Origin: Gemmatimonadota bacterium
GTDB taxonomy: Bacteria > Latescibacterota > UBA2968 > UBA8231
Reading direction: 5' to 3'
NCBI GenBank assembly: GCA_009840005.1
Contig: VXOR01000008.1
Span: 1-64,000 of the forward strand
Length of the DNA: 64,000 nt
Shown: positions 15,586-24,403 of the stretch, piece after piece
Numbering within the stretch: the first letter of the stretch is position 1
Layout: each line of letters opens with the position of its first letter
Made by a program: the position numbers and the translations under genes
The notes under the pieces: generated by a model
What the model was told of the DNA's origin: nothing
The model's database searches: none
The model's input: the letters and a program-made list of their open reading frames with translations, nothing else

Positions 15586-16362
15586 ATGGCTAATGCAACC
15601 TACCCCATTACGCTTAGAAATGCTGAGCCTGAAACTACTCCCTTGGGAGAGTTTGCGAAACTGATTGATAACTTAAATACAATCATCGTTGAGACGGCTC
15701 ATGTCTGCAACATAGAGCTGCCCGAAGACCAAGCCGTTATTTCGCTAGTTGACATAGAAAAGGGTAGCAATCGGCTCGTTTTTTCTTTTTTACCTTTCAT
15801 GTGGCAGGTTCTCGCTAAAATAACTGCTTCGGTCGAAGAAGGAGACTTTGCAGCACTTTCTATAAAAGCACACGAATCACTGCATGATATTTCCAATCAG
15901 GCAAAGAGGCAGGAATGGGATGTTTTGTTTTCAGAAAAACAAAACCAGTCGTATCATATTCGGGAGATCGAAATATCAGCGCAACGACCAGTAGCTCCTC
16001 CTCGGCCGCAATTTATTAAAGGCACAACTACGATTTTTGGTATGTGCGTACGGGTCGGTGGAAAAACGCCTAAAGTGGACCTCGCATTACCTAATCGAAG
16101 CCGACTTATTCACTGTGAAACGACTAGAGAAATCGCAATTAGCCTGTCCCGGAGTCTATACAAAAATGTCGCTTTATACGGGCAAGCTCTATGGGATTCT
16201 CATACTTTGGAACTAGTCGAGTTCAAAGCTACAGAAATCGCCAATCAAACACATCATTCGCCAGTAAAAGCACTAGAAGAAATTTCTGAATTAGTAGGGG
16301 ATCAGTGGAAAGATACTGATGTCATTGACTTTATCAATAAGATCCGTTCGGAAGGTACTTAG
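15586..16362 (+). CDS. Unknown protein paired with a PIN nuclease
   Basis: I do not recognise this 258-residue protein. Start ATG 15586 is preferred because AGGGA lies at proper spacing; ATG 15577 would give three more residues. It appears soluble, with a helical N-terminal third (about 20-115), a proline-rich linker (VAPPRPQF near 135) and a beta-rich middle (about 140-220) containing FGMCVRVGGKTPKVDLALP. There is no signal or transmembrane segment. Base composition is visibly AT-richer than neighbours, suggesting acquisition. It ends 3 bp before a PIN-domain gene, so it is the best candidate for an antitoxin or effector-partner of that nuclease, though it is much longer than usual antitoxins. 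Confidence 0.75.
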   Translation: MANATYPITLRNAEPETTPLGEFAKLIDNLNTIIVETAHVCNIELPEDQAVISLVDIEKGSNRLVFSFLPFMWQVLAKITASVEEGDFAALSIKAHESLHDISNQAKRQEWDVLFSEKQNQSYHIREIEISAQRPVAPPRPQFIKGTTTIFGMCVRVGGKTPKVDLALPNRSRLIHCETTREIAISLSRSLYKNVALYGQALWDSHTLELVEFKATEIANQTHHSPVKALEEISELVGDQWKDTDVIDFINKIRSEGT

Positions 16363-16365
16363 ACG

Positions 16366-16845
16366 ATGGTCTGTCTTGATACGCATGTTATCATCTGGGG
16401 AATTAAAGGGGAAGCAACTCAAGGTCAAGGAGAAATGGTACAACGAGCCAAGAGTTATATCAGACATCAGGACGAACAGGGTGTAGATCTAATGGTTCCT
16501 GCACCAGTCGTAGCGGAGGCGATGATACGAGGCGATGTTGATCAACTGCGAACCATCCGAACCATTATCGAGCGATCTTTTTTTATCGCTGCATTTGACT
16601 CTCCGGCTGCGTTTACAGCGGCAGAATTAGAACGAGGTCGTGGTGTAGCTAAATTACTTGAGGAAGGAAAAGCTCCTCGTAGTCACATAAGAATAGATGC
16701 TCAGATTGCGGCCATTGCCATTGTCCAAAATGCAGAAGAGATTATATCCCACGATCCACATATGCGTACGGTCGCACAAAACCGAATTCCAGTCATTGAA
16801 CTACCGGATATTCCCGAACAGGGAAATTTGCAGTTCCCTCAATAG
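16366..16845 (+). CDS. PIN-domain protein (VapC-like nuclease)
   Basis: PIN-domain ribonuclease candidate, 159 residues. The first acidic motif is CLDTHVIIWG with Asp5, followed by Glu in VVAEAMI and a distal Asp pair in RIDAQIAAIA (about 108-117) and SHDPHM, giving the usual acidic cluster for Mg-dependent RNA cleavage. It starts 3 bp after an unrelated-looking 258-residue protein, both in an AT-rich patch, so the two were probably acquired as one module. It could act as a toxin in a type II TA system or in a larger defence-like pair. The PIN assignment is solid; target RNA is unknown. Confidence 0.85.
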   Translation: MVCLDTHVIIWGIKGEATQGQGEMVQRAKSYIRHQDEQGVDLMVPAPVVAEAMIRGDVDQLRTIRTIIERSFFIAAFDSPAAFTAAELERGRGVAKLLEEGKAPRSHIRIDAQIAAIAIVQNAEEIISHDPHMRTVAQNRIPVIELPDIPEQGNLQFPQ

Positions 16846-17208
16846 CATTTCTCTTCAGATAGCCCCACTACCGTCGGGCCGCTCAGTACGTCCGAGGATG
16901 TTCAGTCGCTGCATGGTCGATCCTAGAAGCTGTATGAAAACCCGCCTCGGGTCGCGTTGAGCAGCGGTAGGTCATTCCCGCGGAAACGGGAATCCAGTGG
17001 GGGTCTCCTGCATACAAGGGAGGGCACTCAGACTCAGCACGATGCGTAGGACCTGTTGGGCCTCATCAAGTCCGCCTACGGCAAGTAATCCCTCTTCACC
17101 GCAGTACCGCAACAGTCTCAGTCCCTGACAAGGTGACTAGGTCGGGGTACGCAAGTGCCCTTCCATGGTATTTCAAATGTCTGCAAATCAGGGAAGACAT
17201 ATATTTAC
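16846..17208. other. Intergenic region with a dispersed GTCATTCCCG hairpin
   Basis: No gene is apparent in this stretch. It contains a short hairpin at 16971-16997 (GTCATTCCCGCGGAAACGGG then AATCCAG), a sequence type commonly scattered in bacterial genomes. The region marks the edge of the AT-rich PIN module against the hyuAB operon. Confidence 0.6.
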
Positions 17209-17304
17209 GGAATCTCTGATTAAGTGTTTTGTTTTTCTTTTTTCTGCCTTGTTCTGTTGTTATAATGTCAAAATTCGTAAAAGAAAAACTTGATCAGAGA
17301 TTCC
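17209..17304. terminator. Long inverted repeat between convergent genes
   Basis: GGAATCTCTGAT (17209-17220) is perfectly complementary to ATCAGAGATTCC (17293-17304), and T-rich and A-rich flanks (TGTTTTTC, GAAAAAC) extend the pairing. It lies just past the hyuA stop between converging transcripts and is a plausible bidirectional terminator, or a small palindromic element. Confidence 0.5.
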
Positions 17305-17324
17305 TGAAAACTTTCGTTGAATTT

Positions 17325-19421
17325 TTAACGCGCTTCTGCCGCTGTTAGCACCATCTGCCCCACCTCGTCCACGCGCACTTGGAACTGGGGATGGACGACG
17401 GTGGTTGAATCGATTTCCTCGACGATGGCTGGGCCTTGCACTACCGCGCCAGCTCCCAGCGCATAGCGGTCGTACACCGGGCAATCGACGAATCCCTTGC
17501 TCTCGGCGAAGTACACCGGGCGTTGCCCTTTGGCCGTCGCCTCTCCGGTTGCCTTTGCCAGTGGTGCCAGCGCGGGTTTGGCTATCTGGCCGATGGCTGA
17601 GAGCCGCACGCTGACCAGCTCGACGTCTTCGCCCGGTGCGCTAAAGCCATAGGCGCGATCGTGCGTGCGGTGGAACTGTTCCAATAGCTGCGCTAGCTGT
17701 GCTGTGCTCAAGGCTTCGTTTGCCAACGGCAGCGTCAGTTCGTGGCTTTGCCCAACGTAGCGCAGATCCACTTGGCGTCTGAAGTCCATCGCCGCTTCCG
17801 CCATTCCCTCGCGCCCAAGCGTTTCTCGCCCCTGTGCTTCTAAGTCGCGGAAGGCCTGCTCCAAGGTTTGGGGAACTACTTGGTCCAGCCGCTGGATGTG
17901 GGTGGTCGCGTAATCGTGTTTTAAGTCCGTCACCAACAGGCCCAGGGCTGAAGCTGTACCCGGACTTTGGGGGATGATCGCCACGGGGATCTCGGTCAGG
18001 GCGGCGAGGCGGTTGGCGTGGGCTGGCCCCGCGCCGCCAAAGGCTACCAGCGCGAAGTCGCGGGGGTCGTAGCCGCGCTGCACGGAGACCAGCCGCAGCG
18101 CGTTGACCATGGCGGTGTTGGCGATTTCGACGATGCCGTGGGCAGCTTCTACTAGATCCATGCCCAGCGGCTGGGCGCAGTGTTGTTCGATGGCGCGTTG
18201 TGCGGCCGCTGGATTGAGGGCGATTTCGCCGCCGAGGAAATAGTTAGGGTTGAGCCGTCCCAAGACGAGGTTGGCGTCGGTGACCGTGGGGTGCGTCCCG
18301 CCTTGGCCATAGCAGACCGGCCCGGGATCGGCCCCGGCGCTTTGGGGCCCGACCCGCAGGATGCCGCCGGGATCTACCCAGGCAATGGACCCACCACCCG
18401 CGCCGATTTCCACGAGGTCGATTACTGGAGTGCGAATCGGATAGCCAGCGCCGCGAGTCGCTCCGACGCCCGTTTGCGCCGTCGTCCCGACCTCGTAGTC
18501 CTTGGTCACGCTGGGCGCGCCGTCTTGGATCAGCCCGGCTTTGGCGGTCGTGCCGCCCATGTCGAATGAAATCACTTGGTCGTAGCCCCGCGCCTGTCCC
18601 AGATGCGCCGCTGCGATCACCCCGGCGGCTGGACCAGACTCGACCATGTACACCGGCTTTTGCCGCGCGGCTGCAAAGGTGTACACCCCGCCGCTGCTCT
18701 GCATTACGAGTAGCTCGGCGGCGATACCGGCCTGCGCCAACCGATCTTCGATCCGCTGTAGATAGCGTGCGACCACCGGGCGGATGCAGCTATTGATTAC
18801 GGTTGTGCTGGCCCGCAAGTACTCGCGGAACTCAGGTGCAACTTCCGCGGACAGCGAGACGACGGCCTCGGGAAAGACTTCAGCGAGGATCTCTCCGGCC
18901 CGCCGCTCGTGGACGGGATTGGCATAGGCGTGCAGAAAGCAGACGGCGATGGATTCGACGCCCTCGTCGCGCAGCTTGCCAGCTACTTGGCGCAGGGCGT
19001 CTTCGTCGAGCGGTGTCAGCTCTGCGCCGCTGGCGTCGAGGCGCTCGGGCACGCCGAAACAGCGGTGGCGCGGCACGAGTGGCTGCGGCTTTTCAAACTG
19101 CAAGTCGTAGAGGGTGGGGCGAATCTGGCGGGCGATTTCCAGCATGTCGCGGAAGCCCTCGGTGGTGATAAAGCCGGTCGGTGCCACCTTGCCTTCGATG
19201 ATGGCATTGGTGGCGACTGTGGTGCCGTGAACGATGTAAGCCACGTCTTGGGCAGCGACCTGCTGCTTGGCGAGCAGCCGCTGCACGGCTTCCATAAATC
19301 CGCCGGATGGGTCTTGGGGAGTGGAGGAGACCTTGCCGGTATAAATTTGCCCGGTCGCTTCGTCGATGAGGGCAATGTCGGTAAAGGTGCCGCCGATATC
19401 GACACCGAGTCTATAGGCCAT
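17325..19421 (-). CDS. hyuA: Hydantoinase/oxoprolinase subunit A (HyuA-like)
   Basis: Subunit A of the N-methylhydantoinase/5-oxoprolinase/acetone carboxylase family, 698 residues. The N-terminus RLGVDIGGTFTDIALID is the ATP-binding hydantoinase_A signature; later blocks such as VHGTTVATNAIIEG and SFDMGGTTAK are the phosphate-binding actin-fold motifs. It works with subunit B as an ATP-dependent hydrolase opening a cyclic amide (hydantoin, 5-oxoproline or similar) in the cytoplasm. The start overlaps the end of hyuB by 11 bp, so the two are translationally coupled. It is near full length for the family. Whether substrate is a hydantoin, oxoproline or a ketone cannot be told. Confidence 0.92.
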   Translation of the reverse strand: MAYRLGVDIGGTFTDIALIDEATGQIYTGKVSSTPQDPSGGFMEAVQRLLAKQQVAAQDVAYIVHGTTVATNAIIEGKVAPTGFITTEGFRDMLEIARQIRPTLYDLQFEKPQPLVPRHRCFGVPERLDASGAELTPLDEDALRQVAGKLRDEGVESIAVCFLHAYANPVHERRAGEILAEVFPEAVVSLSAEVAPEFREYLRASTTVINSCIRPVVARYLQRIEDRLAQAGIAAELLVMQSSGGVYTFAAARQKPVYMVESGPAAGVIAAAHLGQARGYDQVISFDMGGTTAKAGLIQDGAPSVTKDYEVGTTAQTGVGATRGAGYPIRTPVIDLVEIGAGGGSIAWVDPGGILRVGPQSAGADPGPVCYGQGGTHPTVTDANLVLGRLNPNYFLGGEIALNPAAAQRAIEQHCAQPLGMDLVEAAHGIVEIANTAMVNALRLVSVQRGYDPRDFALVAFGGAGPAHANRLAALTEIPVAIIPQSPGTASALGLLVTDLKHDYATTHIQRLDQVVPQTLEQAFRDLEAQGRETLGREGMAEAAMDFRRQVDLRYVGQSHELTLPLANEALSTAQLAQLLEQFHRTHDRAYGFSAPGEDVELVSVRLSAIGQIAKPALAPLAKATGEATAKGQRPVYFAESKGFVDCPVYDRYALGAGAVVQGPAIVEEIDSTTVVHPQFQVRVDEVGQMVLTAAEAR

Positions 19422-21147
19422 CGCCTGCCATCTCCCGCCGCCGCGCCTCGGTCGCCGTTTGATCGACTTGCCCGGTGGCGCTGTCGATGACCACGCCGTA
19501 CTCGGCTCGCGCCCGCTCTGCGCTCACCTTGCCCTCGCGCACATCCTCGGCCACCGCTTGGGGGTCGCGCTGATGGGGTGGCCCATAGCCACCGCCGCCG
19601 CACGTGCGATAGCTGAAGACTGTGTCGGCCGCGAGTGCAATCGTCGTTTTGGATCCCAGTTCGACGTGCTGGCCTTCGGGGTCGAGGATGTAACGCGCTT
19701 TGCCTCCTGCTTGGCCCCCAGCCAGCCCTTCCGGCCCCCAGCGATCTCGATCCGACAAAACGGTGAAGGACACTTCGTGATCGATAAAGCGGTAGTCGCG
19801 CCGCAGTCCCAAGCCGCCGCGATGCTGACCGGCCCCCTCTGAATCCTCTATCAACTCATAACGGTCAATCCGCAGTGGGTAGTTGATTTCGATCTCCTCA
19901 ATCGGCGCGTTCTCCGTGTTTTGACCGTGGCACTGCACGGCGTCCGGCCCGTCCTTGGTGCTGCGCCCCCCATAGCCGCCGGCCATGGTCTCGTAGTAGG
20001 AATAAAGCTGCCCCGTGCGCGGGTCGGTGCCGCCGAAGCCGACTTGGCACATCGTTCCCTTGGTCGCGGCCGGAATCTTATCGGGCAACGCTGGATGCAG
20101 TGCCTTGAGGATGATATCGGAGAGCCGTACCTGGGTCTCCCAGCCCCCGACTACCGGTGAGGGTGCCGTGCAATTGACGACCGTCCCCTCGGGGGCCACG
20201 AGCCGCACCTGTTCGTAGAACCCGGCGTTGACCGGCACGTCTTGGTCGATTAGGCACTTGAGTACGTAGGCGCAGGCCGCGAAGGTCTGGGAGTACGTGG
20301 AATTGACCGGTGCCCGGCGCTGCGGATCGCACCCCGTCAGGTCGAAGAGGACTCCCTCGTCGTCGATGGCGACGCGGACCTGGAGCCGCACCGGCTCGTC
20401 GGTAAAGCCATCGTTATCGACGACGCCTGTGGCCGTGAATTCCCCCTTGGGCAACTTAGCCAACTCAGATAGCGTCCGCTCCCTGGTGTAGTCGATGAGC
20501 CGGTCCATGTAGAAAGACGCTTCCGCCAACCCCACCTGCTCGACGAGCCCGTTGAGCCGGCGAATTCCCGAGTGATTAGCCGCCACTTGGGCGCGAAAGT
20601 CGCCGCGCGTCTCCCGCTTGGAGCGGATCTGGGCGATGACTAGCTCGAAGACATCGGTCGCGATTTCCCCACCGCGCACCAGCTTTACCGGAGGAATGAT
20701 GATGCCCTCCTGATACACCTGTTGGAAGGCTCCAATGCTGGCCGGCGCACCGCCGCCAACATCGACGTGATGGGCGAGATTGGCTACATAGCCGAAGAGT
20801 TCCGCGCCGCAATAGACGGGCGAAATCAGCGTGATGTCGTTGAGGTGAACTCCGCCGCGATAGGGGTCGTTGACGAGGATCGCGTCTCCGGCCTGCAAGT
20901 TCTCCGGGCCGTATTCGGCGACCGTGCGGGGAGTGAGGATCGTCAGCGAGCCGAGGTGTACTGGCTGGGTAAAGGCTTGGGCGACGGGTCGCAACTGGCG
21001 GTCGAAAAAGGCGCAGGAGAAGTCGGCGCGGGTTTTGATGTTGGTCGAATACGCGCTGCGCCGCAGGGCAATGGCCATCTCCTCGGTGGCTTCGAGCAGG
21101 GCGTTGCGAATGACCTCGAATTGGATGGGGTCGGTCTGGTCGGGCAT
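19411..21147 (-). CDS. hyuB: Hydantoinase/oxoprolinase subunit B (HyuB-like)
   Basis: Subunit B of the hydantoinase family, 578 residues from ATG 21147; 25 extra residues upstream in the open frame are not convincing. The family core is evident: IRNALLEATEEMAIALRRSA near the N-terminus, NDPYRGGVHLNDI, and the C-terminal GGGGYGPP block. It forms a complex with HyuA and is followed by it with an 11-bp overlap. There is no associated aspartate/hydantoin racemase or transporter gene in the immediate surroundings, so the pathway is unknown. No clear signal for export. Confidence 0.92.
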   Translation of the reverse strand: MPDQTDPIQFEVIRNALLEATEEMAIALRRSAYSTNIKTRADFSCAFFDRQLRPVAQAFTQPVHLGSLTILTPRTVAEYGPENLQAGDAILVNDPYRGGVHLNDITLISPVYCGAELFGYVANLAHHVDVGGGAPASIGAFQQVYQEGIIIPPVKLVRGGEIATDVFELVIAQIRSKRETRGDFRAQVAANHSGIRRLNGLVEQVGLAEASFYMDRLIDYTRERTLSELAKLPKGEFTATGVVDNDGFTDEPVRLQVRVAIDDEGVLFDLTGCDPQRRAPVNSTYSQTFAACAYVLKCLIDQDVPVNAGFYEQVRLVAPEGTVVNCTAPSPVVGGWETQVRLSDIILKALHPALPDKIPAATKGTMCQVGFGGTDPRTGQLYSYYETMAGGYGGRSTKDGPDAVQCHGQNTENAPIEEIEINYPLRIDRYELIEDSEGAGQHRGGLGLRRDYRFIDHEVSFTVLSDRDRWGPEGLAGGQAGGKARYILDPEGQHVELGSKTTIALAADTVFSYRTCGGGGYGPPHQRDPQAVAEDVREGKVSAERARAEYGVVIDSATGQVDQTATEARRREMAGDGL

Positions 21148-21388
21148 GGCTTCTCGTGGAGGATGAGTAGGTATGCGTTGACATCTCAGTAGTACAATAG
21201 GTACATACGCCGATAGGAACAAGACAAGGGTGCCATCATGGTTTTCTTGTAGAAGATTTTTTATATACTAGGACATCCAAGCAGCTTGACTGATAAAGAG
21301 TTGGTGTCGATCTTCTAGTTTTCTCTATTTTTCATAGGTGGAGCCACTAGGCAAGTACGCCAACTATCCATAATGAGGAATTCTATAA

Positions 21389-22171
21389 ATGAATAGATGG
21401 ACTAAGTTAAGCATCGACTATGCAAACCAGAGGTCTTACTTGGATGATTTATTTCAAGTATATCCGACGATTCCAGAAGGAATAAGAGATATAGACAAAG
21501 AATCTTGGGCTAAAATTGAGCAGGCATTTTATGATGAAGATAATTATTCTCTAGTCTGCGAATTATTAAAACTGGACTTATTTCCGATAAAAGATAGCTA
21601 TATTTCCTATCTGAGAAGAGATAGAAAAGCCATAGGTAGAAACCCTAGAACGATAAATAGAATTTGTGGTAGATTGTATGAAATGGGCATTGATAAAATA
21701 TTTGAAAGATGTACAGAACCGAAAGAAACCAACAGACAAATTGGTCCTATGTTTCGCTATTGGTTAAAAGAAAAATCTTTAGGCATCACTCCTGTCAATT
21801 GGGAATTATTTATTTCTGATAATAAAGATGCAGTTTTAGATGGAAGTGATAAAGAAAATATGGATTTTGCAAGGCAGTATTTGGAATATAGCCATGAAAA
21901 AGGATTAGACTTTGTGGCGAGGTTCAACAATAAATACGTGATTGGAGAGGCGAAATTTCTTACAGATTTTGGCGGACATCAAAATGCCCAATTTAATGAT
22001 GCGATTAGTACATTGAGAACAGAAGGAGTCGAAGCTATCATAGTCGCTGTACTAGATGGCGTTCTGTATATAGAAGGTAATAATAAAATGTATAAGTCAT
22101 TAGTTGAAAAGTACAAAGATTACAATATTATGAGTGCGCTCGTGTTACGAGAGTTTTTATATCAAATATAA
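21389..22171 (+). CDS. Type II restriction endonuclease (PD-(D/E)XK)
   Basis: Protein of 260 residues in a strongly AT-rich patch. A PD-(D/E)XK nuclease core is visible as KGLDFVARF...YVIGEAKFLTDFGG: Asp174, then Glu187-x-Lys189, followed by the helix containing NAQFNDAI. The N-terminal half has a SYLRRDRKAIGRNPRTINR segment likely used for DNA binding. It resembles the Tsp45I-type restriction enzymes, recognised from memory. A DNA adenine methyltransferase gene follows after 16 bp, completing a type II restriction-modification pair. Cleavage specificity is not predictable from sequence alone. The base composition points to horizontal transfer. Confidence 0.82.
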   Translation: MNRWTKLSIDYANQRSYLDDLFQVYPTIPEGIRDIDKESWAKIEQAFYDEDNYSLVCELLKLDLFPIKDSYISYLRRDRKAIGRNPRTINRICGRLYEMGIDKIFERCTEPKETNRQIGPMFRYWLKEKSLGITPVNWELFISDNKDAVLDGSDKENMDFARQYLEYSHEKGLDFVARFNNKYVIGEAKFLTDFGGHQNAQFNDAISTLRTEGVEAIIVAVLDGVLYIEGNNKMYKSLVEKYKDYNIMSALVLREFLYQI

Positions 22172-22187
22172 GAAGGAGATATTACTA

Positions 22188-23237
22188 GTGAATCTGCTAA
22201 TTGAAGGTGATAATATAGAGGGCTTAAATTATCTTCTACACAATAGAAATCTCCAAGAAAAAATAGACTTAGTGTACATTGATCCTCCCTTCGCTACTGG
22301 CAGTGATTTTACTATTACCAAAGAGCGTGCTTCGACCGTGAGCCATTCACGTAGTGGTTCTGTCGCTTACTCTGATCGACTCAAAGGAGCTGAATTTGTC
22401 GAATTCTTGCGAAAAAGATTGGTCTTGCTAAGAGAACTTTTATCGGCGAGGGGATCTATCTATTTACATATTGACTACAAAATAGGACACTATGTCAAAG
22501 TTATGATGGACGAAGTGTTTGGCATGGACAACTTTCGCAATGATATAACAAGGATAAAATGCAATCCTAAAAACTTTAATAGAACTGGCTACGGAAACAT
22601 AAAAGACTTGATCCTTTTTTATAGCAAAACATCGTATCCTATATGGAATGAACCAAGAGAAAAGTACTCGGAAAAAGATATTGAAAAACTGTTTCCAAAG
22701 ACGGATCAGAAAGGGAGACGCTATACTACTGTACCTATTCACGCCCCGGGAGAAACTGAACGAGGCAACTCCAATCGACCATTTAGAGGCATGATGCCGC
22801 CCAAGGGCCGGCATTGGAGAACCGATGTAGAGACCCTGGAGCAATGGGACAGAGATGGTCTGATAGAATGGTCGGCAACGGGCAATCCGCGAAAAGTAGT
22901 ATTTGCAGACGAAAGGGAGGGTAAGAGGGTACAAGACATTTGGGAATACAAGGACCCTCAATATCCTATGTATCCAACGGAAAAAAATAATAAATTATTA
23001 GATCTGATTGTTCGCACCTCTTCTAATCCGGGGAGTATTGTGCTGGACTGTTTTTGCGGATCGGGAACGACGCTAAAATCCGCCCAGCAACTCAACAGAA
23101 ACTGGATCGGCATTGATCAATCAGAACACGCTATTAGAGCAACAGTCAAAAAACTTGAAAACACCGAAGAGAATCTTTTCGTTGGCGGTTCAGAGTACGA
23201 GTTTTTACAATTAGCCGCAGTAAATAGCGATAAGTGA
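22188..23237 (+). CDS. DNA adenine-type methyltransferase of the RM pair
   Basis: Site-specific DNA methyltransferase, 349 residues from GTG 22188. That start is chosen because AAGGAG (22173-22178) precedes it; the longer frame from 22134 overlaps the endonuclease. The catalytic motif IV is DPPF (32-35) near the N-terminus and the AdoMet-binding motif I is DCFCGSGTT near residue 290, so the order is that of the beta class of amino-methyltransferases (usually N6-adenine). It follows and probably protects against the upstream endonuclease. Both genes share low GC content. Some beta-class enzymes make N4-methylcytosine, so the modified base is not certain. Confidence 0.9.
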   Translation: MNLLIEGDNIEGLNYLLHNRNLQEKIDLVYIDPPFATGSDFTITKERASTVSHSRSGSVAYSDRLKGAEFVEFLRKRLVLLRELLSARGSIYLHIDYKIGHYVKVMMDEVFGMDNFRNDITRIKCNPKNFNRTGYGNIKDLILFYSKTSYPIWNEPREKYSEKDIEKLFPKTDQKGRRYTTVPIHAPGETERGNSNRPFRGMMPPKGRHWRTDVETLEQWDRDGLIEWSATGNPRKVVFADEREGKRVQDIWEYKDPQYPMYPTEKNNKLLDLIVRTSSNPGSIVLDCFCGSGTTLKSAQQLNRNWIGIDQSEHAIRATVKKLENTEENLFVGGSEYEFLQLAAVNSDK

Positions 23238-23312
23238 TAGTCGAATGGTCAGTTCTTCTCCTTCTAATATAGCTGTTGATTGTATATTACGACGCGTACT
23301 CTGGGCGGCGGC

Positions 23313-24236
23313 CTAGACGGCGATCTGCGCTAGATAAATACTGGTTTTCCCTTCGTGCGACGAATAGTAACTCATCCACAGCAAGCCCTCATGCTCGACC
23401 ATGCCAGCGTAGCTGCAGTCGCCGCCGCTGGGCAGCCATAGCACCGGTTCGTAACTGGTCGGCGTCATCCGCGCGAGGACCGTGGCCGCGCCGCCGTCGG
23501 GGTGCCGACTGCGGGCACTGGCCCACAGGGCACCATCGGACCAGCGGATAAAATTAGGCCCTCCCATTGGGTAGTCGATCTGGGTCCACTGCCAGTCTGT
23601 GTACGGAGCTTGGCTGGTGCCGATCCAGTCGGGTCGCACCAAGGCAATCATGGTGCCGTCGGGCATAAAGCGCAGGGTGGTCTCACTGGCCGTCCAAGTG
23701 TCGTTGGGTAGGAAGAACTCGGTGATCCACTGCCAGTCGAGGCCGTCGGTGCTGGAGTAGAGGAACCCCCGGCGCGGATGGGAGCCCTCGCCCAACTTCG
23801 ATACGCTGTAGGCGATTCCTTCGTGCCAGGTGACGCGCCACAGCCAGTGGTCTTCCGCCAGCACTTTCTGCGGCGTAGTATAGGTGTAGCCGTCGTCTGA
23901 AAAGGCAATGCGCGGCGAGCGGGTGCCGTACTCGGTGCCCGCGTACAGGCTGCCGCCGGCGACCAGCATTAGGCGTCCGTCGCTGGCGATCGACAGCTTG
24001 GGATCGCGCAGGTCTATCTCCTGTTCCGCTAGGACTGCTGCCGACTCCCAAGAGTGGCCATCGTCTGAGCAAATGACTCGTATGGTGCCGATGCTCGGCC
24101 CGTGGTCTTGGGCCTCGCGGAAGGTACACCACCACCGATCGGCGAAGCGCACTAGGTCGGTGAAGGCGTTGTGGGGGCCTCGGTCCCAGATCTTCTCGAC
24201 CGAGAGGATTTGCGGCGTTGTGGGGTGCGTATTCAT
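23313..24236 (-). CDS. Sialidase-like six-bladed propeller protein
   Basis: Exo-sialidase/BNR-type propeller of 307 residues. Asp-box-like turns repeat at SDDGHSWES, SDDGYTYTT and SSTDGLDWQW, and FREAQDH is a plausible first catalytic-site segment. There is no signal peptide, so an extracellular sialidase is doubtful; proteins of this type in similar genomes may act on other sugars or serve as binding propellers. It is a single minus-strand gene facing away from the Gfo/Idh gene (167-bp divergent gap). The reaction is unknown. Confidence 0.75.
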   Translation of the reverse strand: MNTHPTTPQILSVEKIWDRGPHNAFTDLVRFADRWWCTFREAQDHGPSIGTIRVICSDDGHSWESAAVLAEQEIDLRDPKLSIASDGRLMLVAGGSLYAGTEYGTRSPRIAFSDDGYTYTTPQKVLAEDHWLWRVTWHEGIAYSVSKLGEGSHPRRGFLYSSTDGLDWQWITEFFLPNDTWTASETTLRFMPDGTMIALVRPDWIGTSQAPYTDWQWTQIDYPMGGPNFIRWSDGALWASARSRHPDGGAATVLARMTPTSYEPVLWLPSGGDCSYAGMVEHEGLLWMSYYSSHEGKTSIYLAQIAV

Positions 24237-24403
24237 CGTTTGTCTCCTCAGTACTTCTTAGAAGCAATGGATAACTTTGTAGTGAGGAAAAAGAGAATGG
24301 ACGCGGCTCCGTGCAAGCTGGTCGTCAAACCGAAGTGCGCCACGCACGTTGACCAAGGTTCAAACGCCTGTTTATACTTCTGTCCTTCTGAATCGAGGAT
24401 GAG

